NCBI GenBank assembly: GCA_900291925.1
Contig: UWYS01000009.1
Span: 496,001 to 560,000, forward strand
Source of the DNA: Thecaphora thlaspeos
Taxonomy: Eukaryota > Basidiomycota > Ustilaginomycetes > Urocystidales > Glomosporiaceae
Reading direction: 5' to 3'
Length of the DNA: 64,000 bases
Position numbers and translations under genes: made by a program. Below, piece by piece: positions 1 through 13,254 of the stretch (position 1 is its first letter; the number at the start of each line of letters is the position of its first letter). The notes below the pieces were generated by a model. That model was not told where the DNA came from and did no database searches. It saw only the letters and a program-made list of their open reading frames with translations.

Positions 1-298
1 CGCCAGGAGAAGAGGCGGCGCTGTTGGGCATGCTCATTGAGTACTCTGAGAGGGCGGAGCTCAGGGAGTGGGGGTTGAGATGGGCGGGGATGGCAGGACC
101 CCCTCCGCTGGCGGCGAAATGCGATAACTGAGCGTTTGCGTAGGCCAGCGCCGAAGCGGTGTAGGCGCCCGAGGGGGAGCCAGGCGCCGTGATTGACTGG
201 CCCGCGTTGGGCTGCTGCCGGTGTGGCGAACGTGTGGAGCCCAGGGCAGGGCTATTGGCTCCCGACCCAGGGAAGGACATTGTGGTGTTCATGTCCAT
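1..298 (-). CDS. N-terminal fragment of an unrecognised low-complexity protein (runs off left edge)
   Basis: An ATG at 298-296 opens a frame that stays open to base 1, giving 99 codons without a stop. The start reads MDMNTTMSFPGSGANSPALG and the rest is rich in Ser, Pro, Ala and Gly, with phrases such as SRSP-like and HSLSSALSEYSM. I see no domain. Fungal transcription factors and signalling proteins often begin with a disordered stretch of this kind, but that is only analogy. The nearest upstream ATG (312) is out of frame. The body of the gene lies outside the window, so length and function cannot be judged. An unusually long pyrimidine-rich stretch on its strand lies upstream, which would suit a long regulated leader. 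Confidence 0.5.
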   Translation of the reverse strand, partial: MDMNTTMSFPGSGANSPALGSTRSPHRQQPNAGQSITAPGSPSGAYTASALAYANAQLSHFAASGGGPAIPAHLNPHSLSSALSEYSMSMPNSAASSPG

Positions 299-312
299 CG
301 CTCTAGCACCAT

Positions 313-2586
313 GCCAGTGCCAGAAGTGCTAGAGGCCGCTGCAGGATGGGTTGCGGGGAGGGGCCTTGGGCGCAAGGGAAAAGAGAAACGAGGGCGGAGG
401 GACCGACGTTCGGAAGCGTGCCTATGCCCAGAAGGTGCAAGATCAGCTCGTGGACAGCCGTCTGACTGAGCAAAGTCTCGGCAAGAGGGCGAACGTAGCC
501 ACCAGATTACGGAGCGACGGTCGAAGGGAACGGATCAGCCCTTGCAATGTCTAAGCGCCGAGCGGCGTTCAAGGAAGAAGCGCTGCGAGGTCGCGCTGAT
601 GCGGGAGTGGCGGTCGCGTCCGAGGCGAGCCGGTGTCGAGCCGGTGTCGAGCCGGTGTCGAGCCGGTGCGGTGCGGTGCAATGTGGCGCGAAGGGTTGCG
701 AATTTGGCTCGGGCGACACGGGACAATTCAGGGGAGCGAGGGACCGGTGTCGGATAAGCCGAACAGACGGAGGCGGATGCAATCCGTGAGTAGCGAGGCG
801 CTTTGAGACGAGCAGATTACGAGGGAGTTGGAGGCGGTAGCCGGTGTTAGATCGAGCTAGCGATGCCGACAAGTAGCCGGATGTCGAGTCGATAAACACG
901 GTGCGATAGAGGTCGAGGCGGGCGGACGTGGCTGCGATAGATCCGTGTGGAGAAACGAATGAGGCACCAAAGGACGATGATGGCGGTGTGGAGCCGGGCA
1001 AAGAAGAAGCCGATGGGAGGTCGGTCCACGCGGATGTTCCGATCTCGGACGGAGCCTATCGAGTCGAGTGCAAGCAAAGCACTCGAAAAAAAAAGAGGTC
1101 GGGATAGAAGAGGAGCTGCGGTGGAGGCAGAGGAGGGTGGGTGGTAGGGGAGGGGTCGAAGAAAAGAGGCAAGGATAGAGGACGTAGCTCGGCGAACGGA
1201 AAAGAGGAGCCTCGATAGCGCGATAGCTCGGCGGCGTGTGGTCTAGGATGGTGGTGGTGCGGGATTGGCCAGTCGCGAGGGGGTGACGTTGGTGAGCAAG
1301 CGAGAGCGATGGATGGACAGAGGGGAGGCGCGAGAGACAAAGCCCGCGAAAAAGGGTGACACCGTGCGTGCGGGCGTGCGGGCGCATGCTGGGGAGGGCA
1401 GGCAGGCAGGGCGAGAAAGAGAAAGGAGGGGCTTTCAAGCAAGCCGAGAGGGCGGGTAGGCGAGCGGAGGCTGCGGGTGAGATCAAGGCAGGGCGAAGCG
1501 CAGGGCAAGAGGCCAGGTCGCCTGGAGCAAAAGGGCTGTGCGGAAGCGGAAGCAGGCCAAGGACCGGTCTGGCCCAGAGGCGCGACAGACACGGCCAGTG
1601 AAAAGGACGCGGGTGCGGATGAGGGTGAGGGCGGAGGCGAGGCGCAGAGGCGCAGGCAGGAAGGGAAGAGAAAGCGAAAATGCGGTTGGCAGCGGCACTC
1701 CAACGAGGTCACTGCGCTGCTCCTGCCCTCCCGTAAGCAGGTCAGGTCAGGCCTCCTTTCGAGGTCCGGTCCGCCGCCTATATGCCACATCCTCGTCGTA
1801 CGAGAGGGTCAGGTAAGGCCAGACAGGGACGCTGGAACGTCTGGCGGTACAGCACCAGGAGCCTCTGGTCTTGCCGTTGCCGCTCCGCTCCGCTCTCGAC
1901 CGGCCCGCGTGTGTGCACCCCGCCGATGCGGCAAGTCTCTAACTATATGCTGCTATATGCTCGTGCAGCGTCACGGCCTTCATCCACCCCACCGTCGATC
2001 GATGCTCATCTAACCCTCCAACATCCCCTTTCGAGACCGCCAGCGTCGGCGACGGCTGACAGACCTCTGATGGTGTTGTCAGCACAGCAGATAGCGACCA
2101 CCAAAGGCCGGCGGGGAAGAGGGAGGCCTGAATTCATTTAGGCGACATGCGCAGCGCGCAGGGGGGCAGATCTTGCGTGGCGATCTGCAACTCCGCGACC
2201 GCACGTCCAAGCGTTACCGGCTCGCTTTGACGACGCGGAGACCATCTCCAGGTCACGCGTACTGGCGTACGACGAGTGCTAGGGCAGCCAGGCGGATGAG
2301 TACAAAGGCAAACGGCCGTGTGCGCGGCGGGGAGAAGGTGACCCATGGCTAGTTAGCTGGAACCGGAGCTGTGGCCGGAGCCGAAGCCGGAGCGATGCCT
2401 CCTCCACACGACCGTGCGTTCCCAGGCCGTGCTTGTCCGGGCCCGTGCACGACACCTAAAGCACCTCGCCTTCCCCAGATAGGGCTCCATTGGCTGCTCT
2501 GTTCAATGGAGCACACGATCTCTTCCTCTCAGACGCTCTGATGACATTGCACTAGTGTCACGTCACGACCCGGGTATCCGTCATTT
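313..2586. other. 2.3-kb intergenic region; long strand-biased (purine/pyrimidine) sequence
   Basis: No convincing gene is seen. From about 940 to 1700 the plus strand is strongly purine-rich (the minus strand is CT-rich), as in long 5' leaders of smut-type fungi, and this faces the gene that starts at 298. A short 11-bp tandem repeat (unit ggtgtcgagcc, about three copies) lies near 626-680. Several long open frames here lack homology-like composition and overlap each other in opposite strands, so I treat them as GC-driven. Confidence 0.5.
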
Positions 2587-3790
2587 TTAGAGGCGCTGGC
2601 GTGCGCAGTACCAGGCGATGCGCTGGATCAGGTCGGTGCAAGTCGGCGTGTCGAGCCTATGGCCTACGGGCGGGACGTGGACGAACATCACATCCGTCTT
2701 GCTACGCTTCTCTGCACCCTCCGTCGCGGCGGCAACATCGCCTGCCTTCTGTTTCTGCTCGGTCGCACGACGTTTCGCTTCCGCGAGCGAGTTATAGTAG
2801 ATGAACTCGCAGAGGTAGAGGCCAGCGTTTATAGACGGCTTTACGTCCTGTTCTCGTTGGGATGGCCGCGGCAGTCAAATGGGAAAATGTCTTGAGACGT
2901 CAGGACGCGAGCTTTGAGTCTACAGCAGGGAGAGCGAAGTAGCGACCAACAGCGACCGGAACCCACACTCACCTCGATCCCCTGCTCTTCCAACCACGCG
3001 AGAAGCCCTTGGACATCGATGTCGGTCCTCTGCACCTGCGCAAACTGCTCGTACCCCTTTCCGAAGCCTCTCGTCCTGCCATCCTTCGCCGAAAGGGATT
3101 GCGAGATGGCCTTCTCCGTCTCCTGTGTCGGGTCCATGTCGCCAGCCGCTGGCCCGGTGGCGGCAGAAGTCTGTACGACCGGTGGTAGACAGTCGCCCGC
3201 GTCGGGCAGGGTGTAGCCCGTCTTTCGTGCTAGCGTCTCGCATTCCAGTCCACCCCTCGCGCCAACTCCGACGTGTAGGATGAGGTCCCAGTCTTCTCCC
3301 TCGCTCGCGTTCGGTGGCCTGATAGCGTATCCCTCGGGGTAGGATTTACCCTCCTCGCCCGCGAGATCCGAGGCGGAGTCGCACCGTGAGTCGAACCATA
3401 GCTTTGCATCGGGAGAATAGGGAATCTTGGCGCCGTGCAGACGTGGGATGGTATCGAGGATGGAACCGTAGTGGACGGGGAGCTGAATGCATTGGATGTG
3501 CGCCCGCTGTCTCCCGTCGGAGGCGGCGGTGGTGGTGGTCTGGGAAGAGGGTGGATGAGAGAGGTCGAGACGCCGATCGTGCAGAGGCTTGACGGCTAGC
3601 CAGGAAGGGTTGTTGACCACCGACTGAAATGGCTGTTGGGAGGGGATGGTCCGATAAAGACGAGCCAGCCACAGTGTCAGCCTCCCCTCGAACGTCCGAG
3701 GACACATCTGAACCGCAAATGGGCACGTTCGGAACTCACACCGTAGCCGGTGATCAGGACCTTGATCTCGCTTGGTGGTGTAGGCGCCAT
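2587..3790 (-). CDS. Pyroglutamyl-peptidase I (peptidase family C15), three exons
   Basis: This cytosolic cysteine peptidase removes N-terminal pyroglutamate from peptides. The exons are 3740-3790, 2973-3632 and 2587-2847; both introns have GTGAGT donors and CAG acceptors and keep phase 0. The joined product is about 323 residues, longer than the bacterial enzyme (about 210) because of a low-complexity insert near residues 40-60. Joining exons 1 and 2 restores the N-terminal motif LITGYGPF followed by NNPSWLAV. The likely catalytic triad of the family is present: Glu149 in GLECETLA, Cys250 in NAGLYLCEFIYY, and His294 in MFVHVPP. The start at 3790 directly begins the conserved beta strand. Identification is strong; substrate range cannot be read from sequence. 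Confidence 0.9.
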
Positions 3791-4243
3791 GGTGTCGTCG
3801 GAACGTAGCAGGAGGTGTGAGGCTATGGACGAAGGGAGAAAAGGTGAGGAATCGCATCGTACGCAAGGACAGAGCGACCGACACGGCTCCGTTCGGAATA
3901 TGGGTTTCCGGAGCCGCGCCAGTCGGGTTCGCGCGACGCTGGCCATCCTTGCCCAGTCGTACCTCTGTGCGGACATGTGCGAGGCTCTCGCAGCTGCTAG
4001 TTGATCGACTGCTTCGTCGAGAGGACGCACCGCACGGAAGAGACACCACCACACAGGCCGTCTATGAGCCGTGGCAACGCAAAAGCCATCGTGGAAGAAA
4101 GTAACAGAGAGTAAACCGAAATAAAACCCCACAGAAAAGAGGCACGAAAATCCGCAGGCTGTCGCTCTACCATAGGAGTTGTGCGTATCTGAGAAACTCT
4201 GTTGGCATGTTCGTTGCATACACGTAAGAACGGGACCAAGAAG
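3791..4243. other. Intergenic, 453 bp, between two minus-strand genes
   Basis: The region holds the promoter of the pyroglutamyl-peptidase gene and the 3' end of the Noc1 gene. I see no further gene or clear signal. Confidence 0.5.
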
Positions 4244-7200
4244 CTAGAGCTTGCCTTCGTCGTCAGAGTCCAGCATGTGGGCATAGTCTTCGGCGTTGGC
4301 AAACATGGGCAGTGCCTTCCTCTTCTTCCTCCTCGAGCTCGACGTCTCGCCGTCGGCGCCTCGCTTCTTGCCCGCCTTGCCTCGCTCCTTGCCTGCCTCG
4401 TCGTCCTCCTCCTCATCGTCGTCATCATCTGACCCTTCGAATTCGGCAAAGGGTACGAGGTCATCCTCGTCCTCCTCGAATACGTCTTCTCCGTCGTCGC
4501 TGACGTCGTCCATCCCACCGGCTGAAGCGTCGTCTTCGGAGAACTCCATGCCTTCCAATGCCTGCGGTCCGTCGTCCGAATCGTCGTCATCCTTCGAGTC
4601 TGAAGCGGCTTCCATCAGTCCCTTGATCTCGCGCTCCGCCTCGCTGTCGGCGTAGTCGAACTCGTCGTCGTCGTCGTCGTTCGAGGAGTCGTTGTCGGCG
4701 GCGCCTCCTTCGACGTCGCTGTGTTCCATCGCATCCATCTCCTTCTTGTTGGGCATCGATGCCTTCATCGCCTTCCAGATCTCCCTCTCCTCGGGATCGT
4801 CCTCATCGTCGGAAGACGGCAGTGGCTCGTCCTCGTCGTCGTCCACCTCGGCCTTCTTCACATCCTTCTTCTTCCTGCGTCCGGCCGTCTCCTCGTCGAT
4901 GTCCGACAGAGCCAGGGCGTCTTCATCCTCGTCGTCCTTCTTCAACGACGTGTCAGGTCTCTTGGACTTGAGGTTGAAGAACTGGTGGAAGAAGAGCTGA
5001 TCGACGGGGATGTTGCCGGCGTCCTTCTTCCAGAACCTGGCGTCGTTGACGTACTCCTCCTCGCCCATGCCGTGGTCGCGCGACCGCGTGACGGCCTGAC
5101 CGGCGCCCGAGACGTTGGCGCCGGCGCCTGGCTGCATGATGCTGACGCCGCGGTTCGCCGCCTTGGTCTTGGGGTTGCGGTAAACGAAGCGGTCGAGGAA
5201 GTGCGACAGCGTGTTGAGGCTCAGATCGGCCGTCGAGGTGATCGTCTGCGACTGGAGCAGCTGCGAGGCGTGTAGCGCAACGGAAGGGTGGAAGTGCGAC
5301 AACAGAGGGACAACATCCCACAGGCAGGTGAGGTGGGCGTTGGCGAAACGAGGGTCGCGCTTGCGGCCCGAGTAGGCCTTGGAGTCCTTGGCGCCAGCGG
5401 CGGCGGCATTCTTCTTCTTGGCTTGACCGTCCTCGACAACCTCCTCCTCCTCCTCCTCCTCGCTGTCGGCAACATCCTGGAAGTGCTCCACTTCGTCGTC
5501 CCCCGGGTCGGTGAGCATCACCTTGAGGCCGGGCTGACGCTGGAAGAGGCGGCCCAGGAGGAACAGACAGCCGCAGATGAACGGCGGTTGGTGCTGCGAG
5601 AGGACCTGGCAGATGCGCTTGACAAAAGCCTTGGTCCGGTCGAGCTCCTGGTCGGCTTTAAGCGACTGGAAGAGGAGGTTGAGGTACATGGCCTGCTTGC
5701 TCGACGTCTCGAGGCGCGGGTCGAACAGGCTATCGTAGAGGACGCGGTAGAAACGGTCGGTGATGGCAGTCGAGCCGAGGGCAGCGCCGCCACTGTAGGC
5801 GGGGGCGTCGCTGCCGGACGACGATGATGATGCGGGGCCGCTGATCGTCAGCTGGAAGATGAGTTGGAGCGCCTGGATGCAGATGTTGAAGGTGCCCGAG
5901 TGGGTGATGCGGAAGAGCGTGGCGATGTGCTTCTCGAACAACTCGTTGTCGACCTTGGCAAAGGGGAAGGCGCGGCGGACACCGGCCAGGATGGCGGCCA
6001 TCATCTTGGCGTCAGCATCGACAACCGCCTTGGGCTCTGCCTGAGCCGTCTTGCCCTTGCTCTTGCCCTTGCCCTTGCCGCCCTTTCCACCCTTGCCCTT
6101 GCCCTTCTTGCCATCGCGCCAGCGGCCCTTATCCTTCTTCTTGGGCTCGACGCTCTCCTGCGCCTCGCCCTCGGCCTCCTCCTCTTTGCCGCCCTTGGCC
6201 ACCTCAGACTCGCGCAGAACGCCCTCGAACAGGTCAAAGTAGAGCAGGATCAGCTGGTTGGCCGTCTCGACGTCGCGCACCGTCAGGACGGTCTGGTTGA
6301 GAGTGAGAACGCCGTAGTAGCGCGCGTGAGCGTTGTGGTTCTGCGCCGTGTTGCCGTCCTTATCGGTGAAGGTGGCGGTCGGCTTGAGGACGAGGTTGGC
6401 CACCTCCTTGACGACGATCAGCTTCATCGCCGGGTGGGCTGAGAGGAGCTCGAGCAGGTGGTTGCTCGTCTTGGAGGCAACGCTGCGCTCCGAGTCGCCA
6501 AGCTTGTTGACCAGCAGGCGCAGCAGATTCTGCTCCTGTTCCGGCTTGTCGCGCAGCAGCACAAAGATCTGCGTGACGGCCTGCTTACGCACGAACGCGA
6601 TGGGGTCCTGCGATTGCACCTCGAGGATCTGCAGGAAGGTGAAGTAGAACTTCTTCAGGTAGTCTTCGAACGCCCAGAGCAGCAGGTGGGCGCGCGCCGC
6701 CTGCTGGGCCGCGGCGTCGGCCGAGTCGAGCGCCTCGGAGGCAGTCGCCAGATGCGGCTGGTCTCGGAAGTAGAAGAGCTTGCGCTCGCTCAGGCCGCCG
6801 CCACCGGCCAGCCAATCCGCCAGCGCGCGCGTCGTCTTGCCGGCCTCTTCTCTGCTCTTCTTCTTGGCCATGTTGAGTAGCGAGTCCATGGCGCGCATGT
6901 TGTGAACGGGGCTGCTCTGCACCAGCAGCGTCAGCGCCGAGATCCGATCCGACAGCGTTCCGCCTCCCTCGGACGACAGCAGCGTGCGGACGAAACGTGC
7001 ATCGGACGCCGAGAGGGTGCCGACGCTCCCGCCGGCGCTCGAGAGGGCGGTCTCGGAGCCGGTGATGTCCTCGTAGGCGCGATTCTCATCGCTGAGGAGC
7101 TGCGTTCCGATCTCGAGAAGTTCAGCGATCCTCTCGTTCGACAGCGAGACGGCCGGGCCCGAGGTCGAGGTCGACGGTAGGCTTGGCAGCGTTGCCTTGG

Positions 7201-8092
7201 ACCACTGCGGTGCAGGCTCGAGCCGCAGCGAGCCAGAGCCCCCTGATCGCGAGGAAGATGCCGTCTTGGCGACGCCGTCGTCGTTGAACGTCATCCGTTT
7301 CCCCTTGGGTCCGCTCTGTGCGGGCTCGGCGAAACTCTGTCGGGCTGGCTGCTGCTGCTTGACTTTGGACTTCTTGGCGTCGGCCTTCTTTTTCTGTTGC
7401 GCCTCCTTTGTCGCGGCGGCGGCCGTGTTGTCGTTCTTCTTGGCGTTGGTGTGGGTCTCGACAGCAGGCGTAGCGGCGGTGGGCTTGGTCTGCTTGACCT
7501 CCTTTTGCTTTCCGTTGGCGGCAGTGTTTGTGGTGGTGGCGGCACCCGCAGCGGCCTTTGCCTTTGCATTTGCCTTGACCTTGGGCTCGGGAGCGGACGA
7601 ATCGGACTGGAGCTGCTTGAGGAACGATGCGACCTCGGACGAGATTCCAACCTGTCGGGAAAAGGAAGGCGAGGGTCAGCATGCGGCGGGACTCGTCGGC
7701 CATTCGCTTTAGCCCTGCTCTCTGTCCATACTTACAGCGTCTAGCTCCTCGTCTCCTGCTCCCTTGCCCTTGCTTCCGGCCTGCTTGACAAGCTCGAGAT
7801 CCTCGGCGGTGCCTCCGAAGCCCTCTATCTCCCTCAAGAGCGTCTCATCGTCGACGCTCGCCTCCGAGTCGTACCCGCCAGACTGGCTCTTTTGTGCCTT
7901 CTTCTGCTTCTTCTGTGCGGTCTTGGTTGGCGCCGCGTCTGCTGATGCTGGAGATGCGGCGGCGGCGCTGTGTTGGAGGGATGCTGCCTTTGTTGTTGGC
8001 TTGATGTGCGCCGGTCGCGAGGCGGGCGATGGCGCGGGCGCCGACGAAGGACCCTTGCCCTTCTTGTCCTTGGGACGGAAGTCTCTGGTCAT
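4244..8092 (-). CDS. MAK21: Noc1/Mak21-type ribosome biogenesis protein (CBF/Mak21 family)
   Basis: Members of this nucleolar family (Noc1/Mak21, CEBPZ) form a heterodimer with Noc2 that escorts pre-60S particles. The exons are 7736-8092 and 4244-7651, with an 84-bp intron (GTAAGT...CAG) joined in phase 0 between Ala and Val. The product is about 1254 residues, near the family size. An N-terminal basic, disordered segment (residues 1-240) is followed by HEAT-like helices, for example FVRKQAVTQIFVLLRDKP, and then by the CBF domain with PPFICGCLFLLGRLF and LTCLWDVVPLLSHFHPSVAL. The C-terminal 250 residues are highly acidic (runs of Asp, Glu and Ser), ending in a basic patch, as in the yeast protein. 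A Lys/Gly-rich insert (GKGKGGKGGKGKG) lies in the middle. The gene is transcribed in the same direction as its neighbours. Confidence 0.93.
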
Positions 8093-8162
8093 CGTGGAAG
8101 CGAAGGTGGATGTATGCGTGTATGATTTCGTTAATCTCTACCGTTGCAGTTCACAAACGATA

Positions 8163-8271
8163 GGATGAGGATGAGGATGAGGATGAGGGGAGGGGAGGGG
8201 AGGAAGGAGGAAGGAGGAAGGAGGAAGGAGGAAGGAGGGAGGAGGGAGGAGGGAGGAGGGAGGAGGGGAGA
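8163..8271. repeat. Microsatellite: (GATGAG)n followed by (GGAAGGA)n and (GGAGGGA)n
   Basis: A purine-only tract on the plus strand lies just upstream of the Noc1 start at 8092. Hexamer units come first, then heptamers. On the transcribed strand it is a pyrimidine tract within the likely promoter or leader. Confidence 0.9.
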
Positions 8272-8945
8272 GGCGTTTGGTTGTGGGCTGCAAGCGTTTT
8301 CGCGCCTCGTTCTGGAGTTGAGTTCTTCTTCGTCCAAATACCCTCACTTTGCGGGAAAAAAATCGCGAGCTCCCCTCCGCCCCCGCTCCCGTCTGCCGAG
8401 CTTTCTTGCTGTCAGGCCAAGCCGCGCCTTTGTTGCTTCTATCTTCTCCCTTCTCGCAACTTCACCATCGAGCCCCCCAAAAGATACCCTTGTCTCGACA
8501 TAGCCAAGGTGCTGCGACTACAAGGACGACGAGACCGTTTGGCTGCGCATACATCCCACGACACCGCTCACTCTCTCCCCTGCTTGCACACACAGTTCCG
8601 GGTCCAGGAAGGTTTGCTCTTCAGTGTACATTCGACATCCTTTGCTTAAGCGTCGCAAGTGTGTCGTGCGGTGGGGCGCACAGGGGAAACCCGTTCTTCA
8701 CAGGCCCCTTGCGCTCCCCGCCGGCTTAGAGCCCACCAGCTGTAATCTGTATGTTACAGGTTTCACAGAAGCGTGTCTCGTCATCGTTTTGGTTTGGCTA
8801 TGAGTTTGTGTGTGTATGGTCGCATGTGCGGGTGTGCGCGCACAGGTGGGGTCGGGGGAATGCATAGAGACGCGTAGAAGGGGGAATAGGGGGACGGGTC
8901 AAGGTAGAGCGAGAAAACGATGGCGCTGACGGGCTGGCTTGTCGC
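8272..8945. other. Intergenic between uL14 stop and the Noc1 promoter repeat
   Basis: About 670 bp. It should contain the 3' end of the uL14 transcript and the Noc1 promoter. No gene is seen. Confidence 0.5.
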
Positions 8946-10214
<1,269 letters not shown>

Positions 10215-13200
10215 CTTGAAGGACTATGGGTGCGGCGGAACACGTTTTCGATTGGCGACGGTATGAGGTGATGGCAGAGATGCGAAGGTAGAGAGCACGG
10301 TCGAAGCAGAGGTTTGTGCGTGTGTCGTTGGGTCGCAAGGGCCAGGGACAGGGGGAGAAGGAGGAATTCGAGGTTCGAGTTCAGGTCAGAAAATACGGCA
10401 ACACGAGCAAAAGAAACCTTTGCTGTCCTCTGCTGCCAGATCAAGATGCGCCCTCGCTCCAGAGAACGTGCCTGTGCCGCACTGATCGAAGACTTTGTAG
10501 TGGGCTGTCTTTGTTCTTTCGTCCATTGGCCTGATGTGTCGTAGGTCGATATGTGTCGAGCCGGATCAGAATGAGTAAAGAACCCGCTTAGTCGATCTGT
10601 CGTCGCCGTCGTCGTCATTGAAGTCGGCTGGGCGGCTCTGGACCACCGCAGCGCTTCGCTCGCTACAGGGAACGACATAGTTGTCCTAATGCGTGTGCAA
10701 GCGATACGTGTCGGACTCGGGAGGACGTGCGGCGTGACCAATGTGTCGAGAGGCGGATAAGTCGGTCGTTTCATTACGACGCCATGTCGCCGCCGTCGTC
10801 GTCCATTACTCCTCGAATCTCGTTCTTCCTCTGAGCGGCAGAGATATGTTCCGATTGCTGTCCGAGGGCGCATATACGATCCTGACAGCGGTCATGGGCA
10901 GGCGTTTGCGGCGGCGGCGGCGGACGAGACTCACCTTGAAGGGGGGGGGCGAGGGGGATGGGTGTTAGTAGGTGGTTGTTGCAGAGGGGCGAGATCGACG
11001 ATAGGGGCTGGTTCGGCCACCCCGCCAGCCCCCTGCCGTTGCTGCTGCCGCGCCGCCGCCTCAGAAGGATCCGCTCCCTACCCACGCCCGCGCCTGCCGC
11101 CCTGGTCCTCGCCCTATGGCCTGGCCCTGGCTCGCCCTCGCCGGCCGCCTTCCATTTTTTACCGTCCGCCCAAAATTCGACGCGGCCCTGCATTTATCTC
11201 GCGCGAAACAATTTTCGGCCGGGGAAAGTCACGTGTAACTGATCTTTTAGAAATGCAAAACGGAACCGGCCTCGCTTCCGGGCCTCTTTCTGCTCAGCCC
11301 TCGTCGCCAACGACGCCGGTGCTCGACATCACCTCCGTCTCTCAACTGGCCAGGCCCTTCTGTATGGTGGTGGCTTCAACGGATAGCAGAAAGCAACAGC
11401 AGCCGGACGGCCTCTCGTTGCGCCGGCCCTCCTCACTGATATGTGTCATTGCAGGGGAAACCCCAGCACACTCGCTTTCTTCCGTCGTCTTCTTCCCGTC
11501 TATTGTGGCGGCGCACTCTGGGTCTGGACACCGATTTGCAGCATTCAGGTGGACGCTAGGCGCCTCGCAACCGCAAAACGGCTGACTTGGACGGTCCATG
11601 CTGAGCGCCCTAACCTTGTTCTCTGAAAGTCGCTTCGGAGAATGTACCTTTCGGTCGCGAACACGCCGGCTCTTTGGCGACGAGAACCAACATCGACGAG
11701 ATGAGATGCCAGCGCTCATCATGTCCGGTGCCCTTCTCCTAGCGACTTTTGGCCAGGGGCCGGAAGCCGAGGCACAATGAATAACGAGCGCGGCTCGCCG
11801 ATCCTCGACCTCAAGCCGCGGGGCGGCTATCTTGACGACGAAGGCTTCGTCGGACTGGCAAGAAGATTCTTTCATCTTGCTCGTCAGCGACGGTGATGAG
11901 AGATTCGCTCAATCGACATCTGCGTTTAGCGTAGCACACCCGCTTTGGCGCAGAGCGAATCTTGTCAGCCACACGAGAAGGGCTGGATGCTCGACGCGGC
12001 AGGCGACTACGCCATGCTGCCCTGTCTCATGCCGCATAGAGCCTCGCCTTACCACGCTTCCTCGCCACCTCCGGCAACAGTGACGGCGATTCGAGCTGAA
12101 GACATGGAGGACCGTGACTCGATAGCGACGCTGCAAAATGCAGTGCTCGATATTCGGAGAGAAGCATCCCCTCATCCACTGCACCGTGACCCTCTCAACG
12201 CTGACTACGGAGACGCCGTAGGCTCAAGATGTTCGAGGATTTGCGGCAGAGCAGTACTCTCACTTCAGGACGAAGCCGGCCTTTTACCCCCTGCCTACTT
12301 CCATAGTGGAACACTCTGATGTTAGCGGTCGTCTCAACAGCGTCACGAGCAGCACCGACGATCTTGGGCCGAGTTTGTGATACGACTCTGTCGATATGCA
12401 GCGATAGTCTTTCGCAAGCACCTTCGACTGAAGCTGGGGTCAACCAGAACGAGACTCGGCCACCTGTGCCTTCTGTCTTTATCGCCGCCCTCGCGCAGCT
12501 CTCTTCCACTTCCACCTCGTAATGATGGCTGACAAGTGACTGAACCGGCCAGAGCATTGAATGACCGAGCCATTCGTCGAGACGAAGCAATGGGACTGAT
12601 GAAGAGGATGAGAAAAGCGTTTCGGCTACGTTGTACCGACGAGATGACCGTGACGATGTTGGCGACACCGGCAACCGACAACGCAAGAGCCTTGCCAGCA
12701 CGTTGGTCTCGTTCAGGAAACGCAGGCGGTCGAGTCGCGACGCCGCTGGTCGAGTTCGCTTGCTCAGACCTGGAGGAGTGAAGAAAGCGCGGCGCTGCTC
12801 ATGGAGCCGTCGAAGGCTTGGTTTGGGTAGCGCTGGGGTGTCGCGGGGCAAAGAGAAGGAATGTCGAGGGCGAGGAAGGTGGTTGTGGGGCGTACTTATG
12901 TCTGCGCAGTTGGTAGAGGGCGTTGCCGGGGGCAGGACCCTGCATCTGTCAGAATCACGTGCATATGTACAGCGTATACGGACGTGGTCCGCCTGGCGCC
13001 AGAGAGAGGCACCTGAGCAGTGTCTTGTCCGGCTCGGCGCTCACCAGCATCGATAAGGGTCGAGCGCGCGTCCTCCATCCCTCCCCACACGCCGTCTGAC
13101 AGCCCATCGTCCCTGGATCTTCGCTCCCACTCTTCACTACTGTTCCACCACAAAGGTCGACCAACTTACGACGCGATTTCGTGCGCCGCTCTTCGAATCC

Positions 13201-13254
13201 GTCTCGCCGTCGCCCTTCAAGCCTTTCCCCCGTCTTCCCTCTCCGACGTCCACG
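10215..13254. other. 3.0-kb divergent intergenic region between uL14 and the F-box gene
   Basis: The region separates two divergently transcribed genes. The part next to 10214 is pyrimidine-rich on the minus strand, as expected for a ribosomal protein leader. An E-box (CACGTG) lies near 11230. I could not assemble a convincing conserved gene here; a possible two-exon model around 11251-11580 is listed among the rejected items. The region could hold non-coding RNA or a poorly conserved gene. Confidence 0.4.

Noticed and set aside
857..1790. Several long minus-strand frames upstream of the left-edge gene
   Set aside because: Pro/Ser/Leu-rich readings of a pyrimidine tract in more than one frame; no conserved content.
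11251..11580. Possible two-exon plus-strand gene beginning MQNGTGLASGPLSAQPSSPT with a GTATGG...TTGCAG intron
   Set aside because: The only good donor leads to a short frame with no familiar content; the more protein-like downstream frame (LAFFRRLLPVYCGGALWVW) is out of phase with every donor I tried.
12195..12851. 218-codon minus-strand frame in the large gap
   Set aside because: Arg/Ser-rich, no domain, and competing frames on both strands overlap it.
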